Of a stretch of DNA of 19,813 nt, positions 7,537 to 16,187 are shown piece after piece. Under the pieces are notes generated by a model that was not told where the DNA came from, searched no databases, and saw nothing but the letters and a program-made list of their open reading frames with translations. The translations under genes were made by a program, and so were the position numbers. The first letter of the stretch is position 1. Every line of letters starts with the position of its first letter. Origin of the DNA: CAYFUR01 sp964346275 (GTDB taxonomy: Bacteria > Sumerlaeota > Sumerlaeia > SLMS01); contig CAYFUR010000066.1 of assembly GCA_964346275.1 (NCBI GenBank), positions 1-19,813 of the forward strand, written 5' to 3'.

Positions 7537-8928
7537 ATGCCGCATGCCACGCTGGAAAACCTGGGAATCACAGCGGATCGAATCCGCCACTATGACCAGC
7601 GGATTCCCCGGTATACCAGTTATCCGACGGCGCCTTTCTGGAAGCCGGAATTCGGTTCTTCCGCCTGGGAAAATCACCTGAAGTTCCACGCGGGTTCGGA
7701 CCAGGATCTGGCTCTTTATGTCCATATTCCTTTCTGCGAAAAGCACTGCCTCTTCTGCGCGTGCAACACCATCATCACACCGCGCCGGGAAGTTGCCGCC
7801 GATTATCTGGAATACCTCGATCGCGAGATTGACCTGGCCGCGGAGTTTTACCGCCCGAAAGGTCGAGTGGCTCAACTGCACTTTGGAGGCGGCACGCCGA
7901 ATTATCTTTCCAACGAGCAGTTGGAGAAGTTGGTGGGGCATCTTCGGAATGCTTTCGATTTTGACCCGGATGCGGAACTGAGCATCGAGGTGGATCCCCG
8001 CGTCGCATCGCCCGAGGATATGCACTTTTATTTCAAGCGCATTGGGTTTCGCCGTGTGAGCTTCGGGACACAGGATTTCAGCGAGGAGACACAGTTCGCG
8101 ATCGGCCGCGAGCAAACGCGCGACATTACTTTTGCCAACGTGGCGGCCGCGCGCGAGGCTGGTTTTCAAAGCGTGAACATCGATCTGATTTACGGCCTGC
8201 CCAAGCAGACGGAAGAAACCTGGCGTTCGACGCTGGACGATGTGATTTCACTCCGCCCGGACCGGATCGCCCTTTACAACTTTGCTTTCCTCCCCAGCAA
8301 GCTGGCGCACCAGCGCGTTCTTCCGGAAGAGGAGATGCCGGGCCCGGGCCTGAAGCTCCAGATGTTTATCGAGGCCCACAACCGTTTGACGATCGATGGT
8401 TACGTCTTTATCGGCATGGATCATTACGCCCGTGCGGACGATAGCCTGTCGCGAGCATTGGAGGAGGGCACGCTGCGGCGGAATTTCATGGGATATAACA
8501 CGCTCCGGGGAGTGGACATGCTGGCGTTTGGCACCTCGGCGATCAGCGACCTTCATCATGCCTTTGCTCAGAATACGAAAAAACTGAGCGTCTATAAGCG
8601 CATGATCACGGATGGGCAGCTGCCGGTTGAGCGTGGGCTTGCGCTGTCGAAAGAGGACCGTCTCCGGCGGTTTCTGATCGAAGAGGTGATGTGCAACGGC
8701 CGGCTGGACCTTGATGACGAGCCGCTTCCCGGCTGGCCCGTTGGCCCCGTGGTTGAAAAAGAAAGCGAGCGTCTGAAAATCCTGGAAGAGGATGGCTTGA
8801 TTCGCTGGGAAGGCCGCACCCTGCGGGTGACAAAGAAGGGGCGCATCTTTTTGCGCAACATTGCGGTGATTTTTGATTCCTATGTGAAGGAAGCTTCAAA
8901 AAAACCGCTGTTTTCCCGCGCGGTTTGA
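7537..8928 (+). CDS. hemN: oxygen-independent coproporphyrinogen III oxidase (radical SAM)
   Basis: Converts coproporphyrinogen III to protoporphyrinogen IX by S-adenosylmethionine radical chemistry, so works without oxygen. 463 residues, as in true HemN (about 455-460). It starts with RYTSYPTAPFW (25-35), a hallmark of HemN rather than HemW. The radical SAM cluster is HIPFCEKHCLFCACN: Cys67, Cys71 and Cys74 ligate the 4Fe-4S cluster. LHFGGGTPNYLS and VNIDLIYGLPKQT are SAM-site strands. DHYARADDSLSRAL with RRNFMGYNT is the HemN-specific region absent from HemW and HutW, which supports genuine oxidase function. The C-terminal winged-helix-like domain is complete. It starts five bases after hemE with little Shine-Dalgarno sequence, suggesting coupled translation. 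Confidence 0.96.
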   Translation: MPHATLENLGITADRIRHYDQRIPRYTSYPTAPFWKPEFGSSAWENHLKFHAGSDQDLALYVHIPFCEKHCLFCACNTIITPRREVAADYLEYLDREIDLAAEFYRPKGRVAQLHFGGGTPNYLSNEQLEKLVGHLRNAFDFDPDAELSIEVDPRVASPEDMHFYFKRIGFRRVSFGTQDFSEETQFAIGREQTRDITFANVAAAREAGFQSVNIDLIYGLPKQTEETWRSTLDDVISLRPDRIALYNFAFLPSKLAHQRVLPEEEMPGPGLKLQMFIEAHNRLTIDGYVFIGMDHYARADDSLSRALEEGTLRRNFMGYNTLRGVDMLAFGTSAISDLHHAFAQNTKKLSVYKRMITDGQLPVERGLALSKEDRLRRFLIEEVMCNGRLDLDDEPLPGWPVGPVVEKESERLKILEEDGLIRWEGRTLRVTKKGRIFLRNIAVIFDSYVKEASKKPLFSRAV

Positions 8929-8977
8929 GATTTCAAGATGCGCCTCTCCGGATAGCCAGATGGGATAAGGAATCGGA

Positions 8978-10375
8978 ATGCCCGGAACGAATTATGACGC
9001 CATTATCGTCGGAGCGGGAATCGGAGGCCTCGCACTCTCTTACCGCCTGGCCCGGGCTGGACGCCAGGTCCTTCTCGTAGAGCGCAATGACCGCATTGGC
9101 GGCGTCGTTCACACGGAGAAGCGAGGGGAGTTCCTTCTCGAAAAAGGGCCCAACAGTTTTTCCAATGGCGCGGAGATGATGGCTTTGATTGAGGAGGCCG
9201 GGCTCGGCGATCGAGCTCTCAAGCAACCGATCCGCGAGCACGATCGCTTTGTCTGGAAAGAGGGCCGGCTTCGGAAAGTTCCCCTGGGGCCTTTCAGCCT
9301 TTTGACCAGCGATGTCATTAAGCTTTCAGAAAAAACGCGGCTGATCCGGGGCTTGTGGAGGCCTTACGATCCGCCGGAGAGTGATATCGCCCTGGGTACT
9401 TTTTTTCGGGAGGTGCTGGGTGATGCCGTGGTGGATTCACTTCTGAAGCCTTTTCTCGCGGGCGTCTATGCCGCGGATGCCGACCGGGTGAGTTTCGAAG
9501 CCACTTTCCCTCAACTCTTTGACGCTGTGCGGGAAAACCGGCGGTTGATCGATGCTTTGAAAGGTATGCGCTCGCAGTCTGGAGGAGCCAAAAAGAAGAA
9601 GAAATCGCCCCGGTGCCTGGTATCTTTTCCGGAGGGCCTCGCCGAGTTGCCGGAATGCCTGGCGAAAAGTCTGAAGGATGCGGGAGGCGAGATTCGAACG
9701 GGTGTTTCCATCTCGCTGAGCAAGGAAGAGGGGAACGATTGGACTGTGTTGCTTGGTGATGGCGAAGCCGTGCGCGCCAGCGAGGTGATCCTGACTTCCC
9801 GGGCGAAGGATTCCGCGGAGATACTGGCTCCCCACTCGCGGGAGGCGAGCGACTTTCTCCGGGAGCTTGAGTATGCGCGATTGACAATCCTTCATGCCGG
9901 AGTCGAGGCGGCGAGCCTGCCTGCCTGGCGGAATGGATTTGGCTTTCTCAGCGTCGACAACCAGGGGGTCGACACCCTTGGGATGATTTGGAGCAGCAAC
10001 ATCTTTCCAGGGCGTGCCCCGGACGGCCATCACCTCCTGACGTGCTTTTACGGGGGTGAAAAAGACCCGGCCGCAAATGATTTGGATGATGAAGCTTTGC
10101 GCACTGCATTTCGACAGGATTTGAACAAGATTTTTGGATTCCAGGGCGGAGATTTTCCGCTGTTGGAAATCACGCGCTGGGAGCAGGCGCTCCCGGTGTT
10201 CCGCATTGGCCACGCAGAACGGCTGAGGCAGATGGAGAAGTCCCTGCTGCCTGGGCTGAGGCTCCTTGCCAACTTTCGCGGACATATCTCGATGCCGGAT
10301 CGCGTCAAGCAGGCGGAGCGCGTCGCTTCGGAAATCTTGCGCCACGCCCCCCAGGAGACTGCCACCCATGAGTGA
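8978..10375 (+). CDS. hemY: protoporphyrinogen oxidase, HemY (flavin) type
   Basis: Oxidises protoporphyrinogen IX to protoporphyrin IX using FAD and, in characterised homologues, oxygen. 465 residues. The N-terminus has the dinucleotide fold VGAGIGGLALSYRLARAG (residues 11-28), then VERNDRIGGVVHT and FLLEKGPNSF, which are diagnostic for HemY. FLAGVYAADADRVSF is the conserved substrate-domain motif. The C-terminal FAD segment is LLANFRGHISMPDRVKQAE, where family members read GN-x-x-G-x-G-x-x-D-C: the usual glycines are partly replaced here, so it is somewhat divergent at that end. A run of six charged residues (AKKKKKS, near 205) sits in a loop. AAGGAA at 8967-8972 is the ribosome site. It overlaps hemH by eight bases (ATG of hemH at 10368), so the two are translationally coupled. 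Confidence 0.95.
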   Translation: MPGTNYDAIIVGAGIGGLALSYRLARAGRQVLLVERNDRIGGVVHTEKRGEFLLEKGPNSFSNGAEMMALIEEAGLGDRALKQPIREHDRFVWKEGRLRKVPLGPFSLLTSDVIKLSEKTRLIRGLWRPYDPPESDIALGTFFREVLGDAVVDSLLKPFLAGVYAADADRVSFEATFPQLFDAVRENRRLIDALKGMRSQSGGAKKKKKSPRCLVSFPEGLAELPECLAKSLKDAGGEIRTGVSISLSKEEGNDWTVLLGDGEAVRASEVILTSRAKDSAEILAPHSREASDFLRELEYARLTILHAGVEAASLPAWRNGFGFLSVDNQGVDTLGMIWSSNIFPGRAPDGHHLLTCFYGGEKDPAANDLDDEALRTAFRQDLNKIFGFQGGDFPLLEITRWEQALPVFRIGHAERLRQMEKSLLPGLRLLANFRGHISMPDRVKQAERVASEILRHAPQETATHE

Positions 10376-11939
10376 TCACAATCGCCGACGCGTTGAAGTG
10401 TTTTGTTTGACCTATGGGGAACCGGAAGAGAACGAGTTTTTTCCCCAGTTTTATTATTCCGTGGCGATTTTGAATCGCCTGACGCGGCGGGTCGCGCCGA
10501 TTCCGAAATTCGCGACCTTTCTGCTGGCCGCCCGCCGCGCGCGCATCCGCAAAAACGATTTCGAGGAAAAAGGGTATCACTCGCCCCTCGAGCCAATCAC
10601 CGAGGAACAGGCTCGGCGTATCGAAGAGATCCTGCGGCGCAAGAGGCCGGGAGTTGATTTCCGGGCCCGCATGGTCCGGGAGTTCCGTAAGCCGTATATA
10701 CCGGAAGTTCTGGAAAAGCTTCGCAATGACCCGCCAGACGATATGGTGATGCTGCCTCTTTACGTGGCGGAAAGCGATTTTACCACGGGCGTCAGCCGCA
10801 CGGATCTTGCCCGGTTTCATAGAGAGAAGAACGGCGAGCACAATCTGCCCGGGCCCGCCTATGTTGGAGGCTTTGGTTTTGATGAGCGTATTGGCAAAGT
10901 CATGGCCGATTTCGTTTGGCGGTTTTGCCAGGAGAGCGGCTGGGACGAGGAGAAATGCCGCGATTCAGCGCTTATTCTCGGGGCCCACGGGACGCTTCAG
11001 TATCCGCCGGAGGGAATCAATTCGGGCGCGCGGGAAACACTGTATCTCTATGGCCAGATTCGCCGTCACCTGAAAGATCGTTTCCGCACGGTGCGTATCG
11101 GATGGCTCAATCATACCATTGGCGGGAAATGGACGTTTCCCGCGGCGGATGAATCGGCCAGCGAAGTCTGGGAAAAAGGCATTCGAAAAGTCGTTTATTT
11201 CCCCTTCGGCTTTTTTGGCGATAATAATGAATCGCAAAACGAGGGGAAAGACGCGCTGGCGGAATTCGCCTGGGACGATCTTCTCTATCTGCCTTGCGTG
11301 AACGCGGATGAAGAGTTCTGCGAGGTGATGGCGGACATGATCCTCGAGCGCCTCGATGATCCGTATCGCGAGGAGTGGGAAGAAATCGAGCATGGAGGGC
11401 GGCGGGATCTGATTCAAAGGCCCCGCCCCGCCATCGCCGGGCGGCCCGGCCCGCTGAACTTCCAGGCGCCGGTGCTCGCCAGTTTTGCCATTGGATTCTG
11501 GTTTCTGGCGGCGGGAATGCTCTTTTACCGCGGTTGGCATAAGAGCGTCGATATTGAATCCAGCTTCGCAATGGGTCTCACGGTTTTTTCCGCGTTGATT
11601 ATTGGTTGGCTCAAAGGAACATGTATTCTTGGACCCGTGGTTTCCAAGAATCTGCGGCGCATCCGCCGTCTTCCCCAGCCGGCTTTTCTTTTCCGCTTTT
11701 TCTCCAAGCTAACATGGATCTTTATCTTCTGCATGATCACGCTGGGAATCGCGCTGCGCTTCGCGGGAATTTCCGCGCCTGTCTATACGGCGATCCTCTG
11801 GGGCGTAGGCCTGGGCCTGGCGATTGGCGGTCTCGTCGGCGCGAGGAATTTCCGGCAGGCTATGCCCCGGGAAATCGTGACCATGTCGGGCCTTCATCCC
11901 ATCAAGGCGTGGAAAGCGCGCCGGATGAGGGCGAGCTAG
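10368..11939 (+). CDS. hemH: ferrochelatase with C-terminal four-helix membrane domain
   Basis: Inserts ferrous iron into protoporphyrin IX, the last step. 523 residues, against about 310-370 for ordinary bacterial ferrochelatase. Residues 1-340 are the chelatase domain: YGEPEENEFFPQFYY (usual LGTP region), GYHSPLEPITEEQA, MVMLPLYVAESDFTTG (usual PLYPQYS-x-TT), GAHGT with the iron-site His207, RIGWLNHTIGGKW, and FGFFGDNNESQNEG with the catalytic Glu288 (usual GF-x-x-D-x-x-ET-x-x-E). Key His and Glu are kept but the surroundings are divergent. Residues about 368-491 hold four hydrophobic helices (368-387, 399-417, 446-466, 471-491) with a basic linker KGTCILGPVVSKNLRRIRR between the second and third, then a basic tail. 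The start is ATG 10368 with AGGAG upstream. It overlaps the end of the minus-strand arm by 38 bases. Confidence 0.9.
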   Translation: MSDHNRRRVEVFCLTYGEPEENEFFPQFYYSVAILNRLTRRVAPIPKFATFLLAARRARIRKNDFEEKGYHSPLEPITEEQARRIEEILRRKRPGVDFRARMVREFRKPYIPEVLEKLRNDPPDDMVMLPLYVAESDFTTGVSRTDLARFHREKNGEHNLPGPAYVGGFGFDERIGKVMADFVWRFCQESGWDEEKCRDSALILGAHGTLQYPPEGINSGARETLYLYGQIRRHLKDRFRTVRIGWLNHTIGGKWTFPAADESASEVWEKGIRKVVYFPFGFFGDNNESQNEGKDALAEFAWDDLLYLPCVNADEEFCEVMADMILERLDDPYREEWEEIEHGGRRDLIQRPRPAIAGRPGPLNFQAPVLASFAIGFWFLAAGMLFYRGWHKSVDIESSFAMGLTVFSALIIGWLKGTCILGPVVSKNLRRIRRLPQPAFLFRFFSKLTWIFIFCMITLGIALRFAGISAPVYTAILWGVGLGLAIGGLVGARNFRQAMPREIVTMSGLHPIKAWKARRMRAS

Positions 11940-13689
11940 GCGCCTCCGTTTCCGGGGCATAGATCAGTATCGAATTCACGGCGCGGAGAGGCTCGCGGTC
12001 GTAACGGCCGGGATAGAGCCCCCTCACATCATCGAGCACATGAAGGCTGACCAGGGTGGGCCAGGCGGGGCGGGGGGGCTCCGCCGGCGGCATGGCGATG
12101 GCCAAAGGGTAAGAGGGGAGGATAAACCGGAAATCGTCTATACCGTATGCCTGGGGCCGGCCGGGCCCGAAATAGGCGAGATTCATTTTATCATATCCCA
12201 TTTTCTTTAATGCGCCGATGGCAAGGGGGAGGTCCTGGCCCCAGTCAATGTTGCTGTCGCGGACGTAACGCCAGCCGGCCTTCGGCGACCCTCCGGCGAG
12301 GAGATTGAAATACGTTGCGTGGTGCGGATGGACCCAGAGAGTGACGGCGAGGGCTATGGCCGCGGCGGCCCAGGCTGCAGAGCGGCGCCAGTTTTTCTGG
12401 TAGCTCCAGACGGCCAGTATGGCGGCCAGCAGCACACACCACGGGAAATAAATAAACAGGATATGCCGGTGGCCGATATTGAGGCGCGAGGCGGCCATCA
12501 GCGCTAAGAGCGCGGCGTAGGGCGTGAGCAATAGAAACAGGCGTTCCTTTTCCCACGGGTGTCCGCGCCAGGCTTTCCGTCCAAATGTATAGATGAGAAG
12601 GCCCAGTCCGAGGAGATAGATGAGCGGCGTTTTGAAGAGCGTCGTCACGAGAAAATAGTGATACCATCCAGCAAGGCGGGCTTCGCCCATGAGGAAATAA
12701 AACCGGCCCTTGATGCTGAAGGAGTGGGCGAGCATCGCGATGGTTGTTTCCGGAAGGATGCCGCTTTTGTGGGAGAAAGCCAGTGCACGGCCGAACAGCG
12801 AATCCGGGTAATTGGAGGTTTCCAGGAAGCGGTGGGGCTCTTCCATGGGAAGGGTCGTTGAATCCAGCGAGAAACGAAAGCCCGACCCGGCCCACTGGAA
12901 AAGATAGCCGGCGAAGGCCAGCAACAGGGCAGTTAAGAGCAGGCTTTTCCAAGAAGGGGCAAAATGCCGGGGAAAGGACGTATAGACACGGGGGCGGAAG
13001 CTTCTCCATCCTCGGACGGCGAGCATCGCCAGGCCCAGGAAGGCCGTGAAAGCCACGAGTGGGAGCTTGACCAGGCCTCCAGAGGCTCCGGCGAGGACAA
13101 ACCAGGCCAGCGTTTTTCCGGAGGGCTGTTTCCAATAGCGCCATCCGAGCCAGGATATCAGGCCGCTCATGGCGAGGGCCGGCACATCCATGGTCACAAA
13201 GCGCGCGTGGCCCAAGTATTCCGGGTAGAAAAGCAGCAGCAGGCAGGCAAAGAGGCCCGCGCGGCGTCCTCCGAATTCCCGCCCCCAGAGCCAGGCCACG
13301 GCACCGCCGAAAAGGCCGAAGAGGACCGGCACCAGGCGGTGGAGAAAGAGCATGGTGCGGGGGTTCTCGCGATCGAGATAGATGAGGTAGTAGCCCCACA
13401 TGGCCTGCTGGCCGTCGACCCATGGGGCAAGTTCCCGGCCTCCGCGCTCGAGCTGCATAGAAGAGGGTGTTATGAGCTCCACCGGCAGCGCGGCGAGCGT
13501 TTTGAAGAGCGGCGGGTGCTCGGGGTTCATGCGGAAATCGCCGTAGCGAAGGATCGCCAGCCCATCGCCGATATGCGCTGGCTCGTCCATGGCGGGGCCC
13601 TTGACCCAGGCTCCGTGGAGAGCCAGGCAGAGCCAGAGCACCGCCGCGGCCAGTCCCGCATAGTGTTCCCAAGGAATGCGTCCGCGCAC
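11902..13689 (-). CDS. GT39-type membrane glycosyltransferase family protein
   Basis: A 595-residue polytopic inner-membrane protein of the dolichyl/polyprenyl-phosphate-mannose (PMT_2, GT39-like) superfamily, which transfers sugars from a polyprenol carrier on the outer face. After the first helix (residues 11-29) comes the first-loop acidic pair Asp35-Glu36 in MDEPAHIGDG, then RMNPEHPPLFKTLAALP (53-69), GHARFVTMDVPALA, RLNIGHRHILF, and DSNIDWGQDLPLA near the C-terminal third. These are the standard landmarks; about ten to twelve hydrophobic segments are visible. The actual acceptor is unknown. It starts with GTG at 13689; GGGAG lies six bases upstream on the minus strand. Only 30 bases separate it from hemL, so it is probably cotranscribed with the heme genes although no heme role is evident. 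Its 3' end overlaps hemH. Confidence 0.88.
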   Translation of the reverse strand: MRGRIPWEHYAGLAAAVLWLCLALHGAWVKGPAMDEPAHIGDGLAILRYGDFRMNPEHPPLFKTLAALPVELITPSSMQLERGGRELAPWVDGQQAMWGYYLIYLDRENPRTMLFLHRLVPVLFGLFGGAVAWLWGREFGGRRAGLFACLLLLFYPEYLGHARFVTMDVPALAMSGLISWLGWRYWKQPSGKTLAWFVLAGASGGLVKLPLVAFTAFLGLAMLAVRGWRSFRPRVYTSFPRHFAPSWKSLLLTALLLAFAGYLFQWAGSGFRFSLDSTTLPMEEPHRFLETSNYPDSLFGRALAFSHKSGILPETTIAMLAHSFSIKGRFYFLMGEARLAGWYHYFLVTTLFKTPLIYLLGLGLLIYTFGRKAWRGHPWEKERLFLLLTPYAALLALMAASRLNIGHRHILFIYFPWCVLLAAILAVWSYQKNWRRSAAWAAAAIALAVTLWVHPHHATYFNLLAGGSPKAGWRYVRDSNIDWGQDLPLAIGALKKMGYDKMNLAYFGPGRPQAYGIDDFRFILPSYPLAIAMPPAEPPRPAWPTLVSLHVLDDVRGLYPGRYDREPLRAVNSILIYAPETEAPSSPSSGALSTP

Positions 13690-13719
13690 GCGCCGCTCCC
13701 GTCTAGACAGTCTGGCTCA

Positions 13720-15021
13720 TCAGGCAAACACCGAGTCCAGCGCATCGCACATCAGGCCCGCGGTGCGTTCGATCTCTTCCTCCGTGTGGGCGTAGGAATG
13801 GAAATAAGCCTCGAACTGTGCCGGGGGCATATAGACGCCGTTGCTGAGGAGGTGATGATAATACTTCGCGAACTGTTCGGTGTCGCACTGGGAGGATTCG
13901 TCCCAGGATGCGACCTTTTTATCGGTAAAGAAGACCGTGCCCATGGACCCGACGCGGTTGAAGCTTGCGGGATAACCCTTGGCCTGAATGTGGCCGCCCA
14001 CCTTTTTTTCAATGATCGAGCCATCGGCTTCCAGTTTTGTATAGACGTCCGGCGTGTCGCGGAGGATGGTAAGCTGGGCCAGCCCGGCGATCATTCCCAC
14101 GGGATTTCCCGAGAGAGTTCCCGCCTGATACATTGGTCCCGTGGGCGACACCACCTCCATCAATTCCCGTTTGCCGCCAAAGGCGCCGACCGGCAGCCCG
14201 CCGCCGAGCACCTTGCCAAGGGTCGTCAGGTCGGGCGTGACGCCGAATCGCTCCTGGGCGCCGCCGGGCGCGAGCCGGAATCCGGTCATGACTTCGTCGA
14301 AGATCAGCACGGCGCCCTTTTTGGTGCAGAGGTCGCGCAATCCTTCGAGGAAGCCCTGGTTCGGCGGGACGCAGCCCATGTTGCCAACGACCGGTTCCAG
14401 GATGACTCCGGCGATATCCCCCTCGTGGAGTTCGAAGAGCTTCTTTACGCTTTCGAGATCATTATAGCGCGCATTGACCGTTGCCTTAGCCGCGCCTTCG
14501 GGCACGCCGGGGCTCGTGGGCTCGCCAAAGGTCGCCATACCGCTGCCGCTTTTGGAGAGAAAGGAATCGCCGTGACCGTGGTAACATCCCTCGAATTTGA
14601 TAATGATATCCCGGCCGGTGGCGGCGCGGGCCACGCGAATGGCGGACATCGTCGCCTCGGTGCCGGAATTGACCATGCGCAGCATTTCGACGGAGGGAAC
14701 GAGTTTCACCACCATCTCGGCCAGGCGCACTTCCAGCTCCGATGGTGCGCCAAAGCTCATAGCAACCGAGGCCTGGCGTTTGACAGCTTCGACAATGGCC
14801 GGGTGGGAGTGGCCCAGGATCATGGGCCCCCAGGACCCGATGAAATCGAGATACGTTTTCCCTTCCTGGTCCGCCAGGTGGGAACCGCGGGCGCTAACAA
14901 AAAAGGGCGGCGTGCCGCCAACCGCCTTGAAGGCGCGCACCGGCGAATTCACGCCCCCTGGCATCAGGGTCTGTGCTTTTTCGTAAAGTTGTTTGCTGGA
15001 TTGCGGACGGGAGGCTGACAT
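13720..15021 (-). CDS. hemL: glutamate-1-semialdehyde 2,1-aminomutase
   Basis: Second step of the C5 route: isomerises glutamate-1-semialdehyde to 5-aminolevulinate with pyridoxal phosphate in the cytosol. 433 residues, normal length. Seen: LMPGGVNSPVRAF (19-31), typical of the family; GSWGPMILGHSHP (62-73); the mobile-loop region VNSGTEATMSAIRVAR (117-132); FEGCYHGHGD (143-152); FDEVMTGFR with Asp242; and the Schiff-base Lys270 in TLGKVLGGG. GPMYQAGTLSGNP is the gating region. GSAM-specific motifs distinguish it from other class III aminotransferases. GGAAGGA lies a few bases before the ATG. It follows hemB by 34 bases. The palindrome GTCTAGAC lies just after its stop (13701-13708) and again across the hemB stop (15054-15061). 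Confidence 0.97.
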   Translation of the reverse strand: MSASRPQSSKQLYEKAQTLMPGGVNSPVRAFKAVGGTPPFFVSARGSHLADQEGKTYLDFIGSWGPMILGHSHPAIVEAVKRQASVAMSFGAPSELEVRLAEMVVKLVPSVEMLRMVNSGTEATMSAIRVARAATGRDIIIKFEGCYHGHGDSFLSKSGSGMATFGEPTSPGVPEGAAKATVNARYNDLESVKKLFELHEGDIAGVILEPVVGNMGCVPPNQGFLEGLRDLCTKKGAVLIFDEVMTGFRLAPGGAQERFGVTPDLTTLGKVLGGGLPVGAFGGKRELMEVVSPTGPMYQAGTLSGNPVGMIAGLAQLTILRDTPDVYTKLEADGSIIEKKVGGHIQAKGYPASFNRVGSMGTVFFTDKKVASWDESSQCDTEQFAKYYHHLLSNGVYMPPAQFEAYFHSYAHTEEEIERTAGLMCDALDSVFA

Positions 15022-15055
15022 ACGAAATCCTTCCGGGAGAAATTCGAGTCTGTGT

Positions 15056-16108
15056 CTAGACGCCGCTTCGGTTCAACAGGCGGGCGGCGTCCTTTGCGTG
15101 GTATGTGAGAATGATGCCGGCACCGGCCCGCGTGATGGAAAGCAGCGTTTCCATCATCACACGGTCGCGGTCGACCCAGCCGCGTTCCGCCGCGGCGTGG
15201 AGCATGGCGTATTCGCCGCTGACGTTGTAGGCCGCGGTGGGCATGTGGAATTCTTCTTTCACGCGATGGATCACATCGAGGTAGGGAAGCGCCGGCTTGA
15301 CCATCACCATGTCGGCGCCTTCTTCGATATCGAGGGCCACTTCGCGCAGGGCTTCATCGCCATTGGCGGGGTCCATCTGATAGCCGCGGCGGTCGCCAAA
15401 CTGGGGAGTGCTTTCCGCTGCCTCGCGAAAAGGCCCATAGAAGGCGGAGGCAAACTTGGCGGCGTAGCTACAGATGGGCACATGATGGAGATCACTGTGG
15501 TCGAGCGCCTGGCGGATCGCGCCGACCCGGCCGTCCATCATGTCGGAGGGGGCGATGATATCAGCCCCGGCCTTTGCATAGACAACAGAGGATTTGGCGA
15601 GCAGCCGCACCGTCGGGTCGTTGGCGACTTCCTGGTGATCCAGCAGCCCGCAATGGCCGTGGTCTGTATATTCACACACACAGACGTCGGCCCAGACGAG
15701 CAGTTCGGGAACTTCTTTCTTCAAAGCCCGGATGGCGCGGGGAATAATCCCGTCTTCGGCGTAGGCGCCGCTGCCCCGGGCGTCTTTTTTTTCCGGAATC
15801 CCAAAGAGCATGACCGATGGGATGCCGAGGTCGCGCACGGCTTTGCATTCTTCGACGAGCAGATCGATAGAAAGTTGGGCCTGGCCGGGCATGGAGCCAA
15901 TTTCGTTTCGGACTCCGCGCCCGGGACAGACGAAAAGCGGATAGACAAGTTGATCGCAATGGAGGCGCGTCTCGCGCACCATGTCCCGAAGCCGGCCGAT
16001 ACGCCTCAGGCGCCGCATGCGCACGGCGGGCTCGGGGAAATCTCCTTCGCCATTCGCCTTCAATTTGTCTGATTCGAACGCTCTCGACACGGCATGGCCT
16101 TTCCTCAT
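15056..16108 (-). CDS. hemB: porphobilinogen synthase (delta-aminolevulinic acid dehydratase), zinc type
   Basis: Condenses two 5-aminolevulinate molecules into porphobilinogen in the cytosol. 350 residues from the ATG at 16108. The catalytic zinc site is complete: Cys143, Cys145 and Cys153 in DVCVCEYTDHGHCG, which marks a zinc rather than an Asp-rich magnesium active site. The two Schiff-base lysines are Lys218 (SYAAKFASAFYGPFREA) and Lys271 (MVKPALPYLD). MRRLRR at 31-36 and LVYPLFVCPG at 54-63 are the usual N-terminal landmarks. A TTG two codons upstream could also be read as a start, but the ATG has GAAGAG at a better distance. Its TAG stop is part of the palindrome GTCTAGAC. It lies 79 bases after hemCD and 34 before hemL. 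Confidence 0.96.
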   Translation of the reverse strand: MRKGHAVSRAFESDKLKANGEGDFPEPAVRMRRLRRIGRLRDMVRETRLHCDQLVYPLFVCPGRGVRNEIGSMPGQAQLSIDLLVEECKAVRDLGIPSVMLFGIPEKKDARGSGAYAEDGIIPRAIRALKKEVPELLVWADVCVCEYTDHGHCGLLDHQEVANDPTVRLLAKSSVVYAKAGADIIAPSDMMDGRVGAIRQALDHSDLHHVPICSYAAKFASAFYGPFREAAESTPQFGDRRGYQMDPANGDEALREVALDIEEGADMVMVKPALPYLDVIHRVKEEFHMPTAAYNVSGEYAMLHAAAERGWVDRDRVMMETLLSITRAGAGIILTYHAKDAARLLNRSGV

Positions 16109-16187
16109 GGGCAATTCTCTTCACTTGGAGGCATGAGAATAACCTGCCGGGCTGGCTCATGACAATGCGGAACTGAATTTGGCGCGT

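Noticed and set aside
12964..15018. 684-codon plus-strand open frame
   Set aside because: It is antisense to hemL and the glycosyltransferase gene, both with clear family motifs. Its translation is low in hydrophobic pattern and rich in His, Gly, Arg and Ala, as expected for a shadow frame in GC-rich DNA.
14993..16072. 359-codon plus-strand open frame
   Set aside because: Antisense to hemB, whose zinc and lysine active-site residues are all present.
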